From assembly GCA_018433015.1 (NCBI GenBank), contig JAHDSB010000166.1:1-35371 (forward strand): a stretch of 35,371 bases of DNA. The letters are read 5' to 3'. The notes beneath the pieces are model-generated. The model ran no database searches. It was not told where the DNA came from and saw only the letters and a program-made list of their open reading frames with translations. Positions 32,134-35,371 of the stretch are shown here, piece after piece. How positions within the stretch are numbered: position 1 is the first letter of the stretch; the number at the start of each line of letters is the position of its first letter. The DNA is from Clostridia bacterium (GTDB taxonomy: Bacteria > Bacillota > Peptococcia > DRI-13 > SV3-B141). The translations under genes and the position numbers were made by a program.

Positions 32134-32814
32134 TTATTTTTGATAACTGATTACTTCTAAAAGAGCATTTTCCGCATTATCTATATGTTCTTTAGCAGCC
32201 TGCTGTGCAGTTTCAACATCTCTAGCAGCAATTGCCGCCAAAATTTTTCTGTGCTCATCTAAAGCAAATTTCATCCTGCCCGGCACTGCTAATGTAGTGG
32301 TTCTAAATCTTTGAACTTGTTCTCTTAATTCTTTAATCATTGTTAACAAGCGGCTGTTTCTGGCAGACGCATAAATCATCTCATGGAATTTTATATCTAT
32401 TTCTATAGTTTTTAAGAGATCACTAGTTTCCCAGAGATGGGCCTCCATTTCCAAATCTTGCTTCATTTCTTCTATTTCTTCTTCCGTTGCACGTTCCGCG
32501 GACAATCCTGCAGCTAAAGCTTCCAAAGTTCCCCTTATTTCAAACACTTCATTAATATCCCTAATTGATAGGCCGGATACATAGGCTCCCTTACGTGGAA
32601 TCATGACTACATATCCTTCTAATTCTAATTTTCTAATAGCCTCCCGTACAGGAGTACGGCTAACCCCTAATTCTTCAGCTAGTTCCGTTTCCATCAGTCT
32701 TTCGCCAGGTTTTAAAGTTTGATTAACAATAGCGTCCCTTAATGATTCATAAACCATTTCTCCCAGTGGTCTAAAGTTATCTATTTTTATTCTGAGAAGT
32801 TCTCTGTCAGCCAT
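32134..32814 (-). CDS. GntR-family regulator, FadR subgroup, second copy
   Basis: The 226-residue protein has the same layout as the convergent GntR: winged helix with ETELAEELGVSRTPVREAIR and wing PRKGAYV, then an FCD domain with IDIKFHEMIYASARN and DEHRKIL. A basic, less conserved N-terminus precedes the helix. It is convergent with the other GntR gene and lies 44 bp downstream of the CBS-domain gene, so it is probably in the uppS-CBS-gntR transcript. Its target is unknown. It could compete with or differ from its neighbour at the palindrome. Confidence 0.9.
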   Translation of the reverse strand: MADRELLRIKIDNFRPLGEMVYESLRDAIVNQTLKPGERLMETELAEELGVSRTPVREAIRKLELEGYVVMIPRKGAYVSGLSIRDINEVFEIRGTLEALAAGLSAERATEEEIEEMKQDLEMEAHLWETSDLLKTIEIDIKFHEMIYASARNSRLLTMIKELREQVQRFRTTTLAVPGRMKFALDEHRKILAAIAARDVETAQQAAKEHIDNAENALLEVISYQK

Positions 32815-32858
32815 ATAAATCCCCCTTTATTATTTAGAAATATCATAATTCTTCTTCT

Positions 32859-33272
32859 TTAGCTGTTGTGGGGTATAATAAGTTTAGCACAATATTCAAT
32901 TATTTCTCTTCTTCTGACAATTCCAATGAATACTCCACTGTCATCAGTAACAGGAACAAAATTTTGGGTAATAACTAATTCTATTAAATCCTCCATTCTA
33001 GCATTAATGGAAACCGCTTTATTCCGTATATGTCTAGCTATTTCCATTAACGGCACCTTATGAGTGCTTTCTAAGGATAAGCCCGGCGTATTCTTTATTT
33101 TCCAGAGCAAATCACCTTCCGTGATTGTCCCCACATATTTACCGGCCTCATCAATCAAGGGAACAGCTGTATAACGATGGTATTCCATTTTTTCCAGGGC
33201 TTGCCGCATAGTAGCGTGACTAGGTAAAAAAACTACTTCTTGTTTTGGTGTTAAAAAGAAAGATATATTCAT
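32859..33272 (-). CDS. CBS-domain pair protein
   Basis: The 137-residue protein consists of two CBS domains (about 5-60 and 78-132), which together form a Bateman module that binds adenine nucleotides. Segments VPLIDEAGKYVGTITEGDLL and VPVTDDSGVFIGIVRRREII are the second-strand signatures of the two halves. No effector domain is fused, so it acts as a separate nucleotide sensor or regulates a partner. I chose ATG 33272, which follows AAAGGA by 10 nt. An in-frame ATG at 33311 would add 13 residues outside the domain. Its neighbours are uppS-like (82 bp upstream) and gntR. Confidence 0.87.
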   Translation of the reverse strand: MNISFFLTPKQEVVFLPSHATMRQALEKMEYHRYTAVPLIDEAGKYVGTITEGDLLWKIKNTPGLSLESTHKVPLMEIARHIRNKAVSINARMEDLIELVITQNFVPVTDDSGVFIGIVRRREIIEYCAKLIIPHNS

Positions 33273-33354
33273 TCTCAAGTGTCCTTTCAAAAATGTCAAA
33301 ATTGCATGCACTACTCTATATTATACCTTGTTTATAGTTTTTTTTAAATTGCAG

Positions 33355-34044
33355 CTAACCACCTAAAGTTATATCCTGCTCCTCATACCAATGTAAAGCA
33401 TCGTATAAATGATCTATACGATAATCAGGCCACATTTCATCAACAACATAAAAATCAGCATAAATTGATTGTACAGGTAAGAAACCACTTAATCTCCGTC
33501 TTCCCCCCCAACGTATTATTAAATCAAGGCGAGAAATATCTCGCGAGGCAATAGTATTTAATAAACCATGCTTGCTGCTGTTATCTTCACCGGTAACCAG
33601 TTTAAAAGCAGTACTAAGATCCCACTGCCATCCATAATTAACTAAAAAATTTATCCTCATTAACCCTCTGCCAAATTTTTTTCTAACAACATAGCTCTTC
33701 AATTCTTTAGGAAAAAGAGGAGATTTATTATTTCCTACAACTAATAGATCTGCATCGCGATCTGCTAGTTTCATTACTGCATCCACACAAGCTTTTTGAA
33801 AGGCTTTTCTCTGTTCCGCAGGTCTTTTCGTGTTATCTTGTGTAAAACCATAAAAGGTCATCTCTTCAATTCCCAGCTCTAAGCAGTGCTCGTATAATTT
33901 AAAACCCGGATCTATGCCATAACTATAGCCTTTTTCTTTAGTAAATCCATTACTAAGGGCCCATCTCCTATTACCATCGGGAATAATTCCAATATGACGG
34001 GGTAACCTTTTAAATATCTTCTTATTATTTAGTGCAAGTTTCAT
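33355..34044 (-). CDS. divergent UppS-family cis-prenyltransferase
   Basis: The 229-residue protein belongs to the undecaprenyl diphosphate synthase family, which extends farnesyl diphosphate to a C55 lipid carrier. It keeps the catalytic DGNRRWA (Asp about 23) and the YGFTQDNTKRP segment. The later motif reads RWGGRRRLSGFLPVQSIYAD where standard enzymes have RTGGEQRLSNFLLWQ. The position of E. coli His43 is a tyrosine, and Glu213 is replaced by Asp in DEMWPDY. These changes suggest a secondary enzyme with different chain length or partner, not the housekeeping UppS. It heads a likely uppS-CBS-gntR unit. Confidence 0.82.
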   Translation of the reverse strand: MKLALNNKKIFKRLPRHIGIIPDGNRRWALSNGFTKEKGYSYGIDPGFKLYEHCLELGIEEMTFYGFTQDNTKRPAEQRKAFQKACVDAVMKLADRDADLLVVGNNKSPLFPKELKSYVVRKKFGRGLMRINFLVNYGWQWDLSTAFKLVTGEDNSSKHGLLNTIASRDISRLDLIIRWGGRRRLSGFLPVQSIYADFYVVDEMWPDYRIDHLYDALHWYEEQDITLGG

Positions 34045-34153
34045 GAGCTCACCTAAATTTTAATAATTTATTCTTAATTTGCCCCCTATTTATGGTAATA
34101 TACATAGGCATCACATAATTTTGTTTATGATTATATACATAAAGGAGCTAACT

Positions 34154-35371
34154 ATGTCAAGTAAAACTCGCGATTTTACTACAGGAAGCATTTCCAAACA
34201 TTTAATTGCTTTTGCTATTCCTATGTTTATGGGAAATTTATTGCAGGCACTCTACAATGTTATTGATAGCATTTGGGTTGGCAGATTTCTAGGTCCCGAC
34301 GCCCTTGCTTCCGTCTCCGTAAGTTTTCCTATTATATTTATCCTGGTATCTTTAGTAATGGGAATAACTATGGGAACTACTACCCTGGTGGGACAATATT
34401 ATGGTGCTAAAAAGCCGGAGCTCATGCATAGAACCATTGGAAACTCCCTTCTCTTGCTAACCCTCTCCGGTGTAGTCATAACAATATTCGGGATCTCTTT
34501 CAGCACTCCTATGCTTCGCTTAATTAATACCCCTCCTGAAATTCTAGCAATGGCTGATGGTTATCTGAGATATTTTATGGCAGGAATATTATGGATGTTT
34601 TGGTACAATTGTATTACCTCTATCTTACGAGGTTTAGGGGACTCTAAAACTCCCTTGAGATTTCTTGTTTATTCCACCCTATTAAATATAATCCTGGATC
34701 CCCTCTTGATTTTTGGTATAGGACCCTTCCCTGTCATGGGTGTAAACGGTGCTGCTTTAGCTACTATTATCTCGCAAGGACTATCAGCAATTATCTCTAT
34801 ACGTTATTTATTTTTCACTTCAGGCCTGGTTAAACTCACTAAGGAACTGTGGGTACCTGATTACAACCTAATAAAAATAATTATAAAAATCGGTCTGCCT
34901 ACAGGAATTCAACAAACCTTAGTTTCTTTTAGTGCTTTGATAGTAAGTTCCTTGATTAATCTTTTTGGTAAAACAGCTGTAGCAGGCTTTGGAGCTGCCG
35001 TAAGGATCGATCATTTTGCCATCATGCCTGCCATGAGCATTGGTCTTGCCGTTACATCTCTAGTAGCACAAAATATTGGGGCCGGTAAAGAACACAGAGT
35101 CAAAGAGTCCGTCTATTGGAGTGCCCTCTTAGCCTCGGCTATTACGGGTATTGTCTTAATAGCGGCCCTTATAATTCCGGAACTCCTGCTCTCTCCCTTT
35201 ACTACTGATACTGCAGTCCTCCAGGCGGGCACTCTGTATCTGCGTTATATTGCCTTTTCCTATATTCCTCTTGCTTTAATGTTCACTTTAGGAGGGGTTT
35301 TCAGAGGGGCGGGCGATACTATGGCTAATATGATAATTACCCTCATCTCTCTCTGGTTAATCAGAGTACCC
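34154..35371 (+). CDS. MATE-family multidrug efflux transporter (partial, 3' end cut)
   Basis: The frame begins at ATG 34154 after AAAGGAG and continues without stop through 406 codons to the window edge. The usual MATE length is about 450, so some 45 residues are missing. The product has about 11 membrane segments in the part seen. Typical features include YNVIDSIWVGRFLGPDALAS near the first helices, GMTLVGQYYGAKK-like GTTTLVGQYYGAKK, LRGLGDSKTPL between helices, and the second-half counterparts VAQNIGAGKEHRV and FRGAGDTM. Such proteins export cationic drugs and metabolites using Na+ or H+ gradients. The substrate is unknown. The gene is divergent from the UppS-like unit. Confidence 0.9.
   Translation, partial: MSSKTRDFTTGSISKHLIAFAIPMFMGNLLQALYNVIDSIWVGRFLGPDALASVSVSFPIIFILVSLVMGITMGTTTLVGQYYGAKKPELMHRTIGNSLLLLTLSGVVITIFGISFSTPMLRLINTPPEILAMADGYLRYFMAGILWMFWYNCITSILRGLGDSKTPLRFLVYSTLLNIILDPLLIFGIGPFPVMGVNGAALATIISQGLSAIISIRYLFFTSGLVKLTKELWVPDYNLIKIIIKIGLPTGIQQTLVSFSALIVSSLINLFGKTAVAGFGAAVRIDHFAIMPAMSIGLAVTSLVAQNIGAGKEHRVKESVYWSALLASAITGIVLIAALIIPELLLSPFTTDTAVLQAGTLYLRYIAFSYIPLALMFTLGGVFRGAGDTMANMIITLISLWLIRVP

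Noticed and set aside
33273-33311. Longer start of the CBS-domain protein
   Set aside because: The extra 13 residues lie outside the CBS fold, and the ATG at 33272 has its own ribosome binding site.
1-35371. Mobile elements, prophage or tRNA genes
   Set aside because: No transposase, integrase, terminal repeats, phage genes or cloverleaf-forming sequences were seen. The T-box acceptor-pairing sequences are leader RNA, not tRNA genes.

Overview
The window looks like chromosomal DNA of a low-GC, Gram-positive anaerobe, most likely a clostridial or Peptococcaceae-like Firmicute. The evidence is AT-rich DNA with strong AGGAGG-type ribosome binding sites, a TPP riboswitch, a phenylalanine T-box leader, many intrinsic terminators, lipobox lipoproteins, soluble chemoreceptors, nickel-pincer cofactor genes, and a NifV-like synthase/aconitase/NAD-isocitrate dehydrogenase operon. 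I see no rRNA, tRNA, prophage, insertion sequence or CRISPR array. Species assignment is not possible from the sequence alone.

Layout. 1-907 (minus): start of an unidentified membrane-anchored protein and a MacB/LolD-type ABC ATPase. 950-1531: gene-poor spacer with inverted repeats and what looks like a decayed T-box leader. 1532-3378 (plus): DUF2157 / GDYXXLXY membrane-protein pair. 3476-6811 (minus): threonine synthase, then a polysaccharide deacetylase and an Amj-type lipid II flippase that read as a cell-wall operon. 6899-9906 (plus): larE-larB-larC, making the nickel-pincer nucleotide cofactor, behind a promoter and a leader terminator. 9977-11884 (minus): two tandem paralogous soluble chemoreceptors. 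12135-15221 (minus): a thiamine-precursor ABC transporter with a thiamine-binding MTH1187-family protein, under a TPP riboswitch with its own terminator and promoter. 15272-16396 (minus): M20 peptidase.

16496-18950 (plus): a consensus promoter, a complete T-box with a UUC (Phe) specifier, a second T-box antiterminator/terminator module without a Stem I, then aroF (DAHP synthase) and pheA (prephenate dehydratase). This is a phenylalanine supply operon controlled by uncharged tRNA-Phe. 19054-23129: amino acid permease, FAH-family enzyme, LysR regulator and TauE/SafE exporter. 23220-23660: a non-coding stretch built of degenerate units of about 18-24 bp that no ordinary feature explains. 23782-27015 (minus): two orphan family-5 peptide-binding proteins without permease genes.

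27113-32814: a (homo)citrate synthase, aconitase and NAD-isocitrate dehydrogenase operon followed by a GntR regulator. A perfect 24-bp palindrome sits over the likely promoter. Together these enzymes would convert acetyl-CoA and oxaloacetate to 2-oxoglutarate. The other reading, homocitrate chemistry, fits the dehydrogenase residues less well. 32134-34044 (minus): divergent UppS-like prenyltransferase, CBS-domain protein and a second GntR regulator. 34154-end (plus): a MATE efflux protein cut by the window edge.

The items most worth following up are the degenerate repeat array, the tandem full-plus-partial T-box, the decayed T-box copy 15 kb away, the lar leader terminator with its repeated 12-mer, and the palindrome-controlled citrate/2-oxoglutarate operon.
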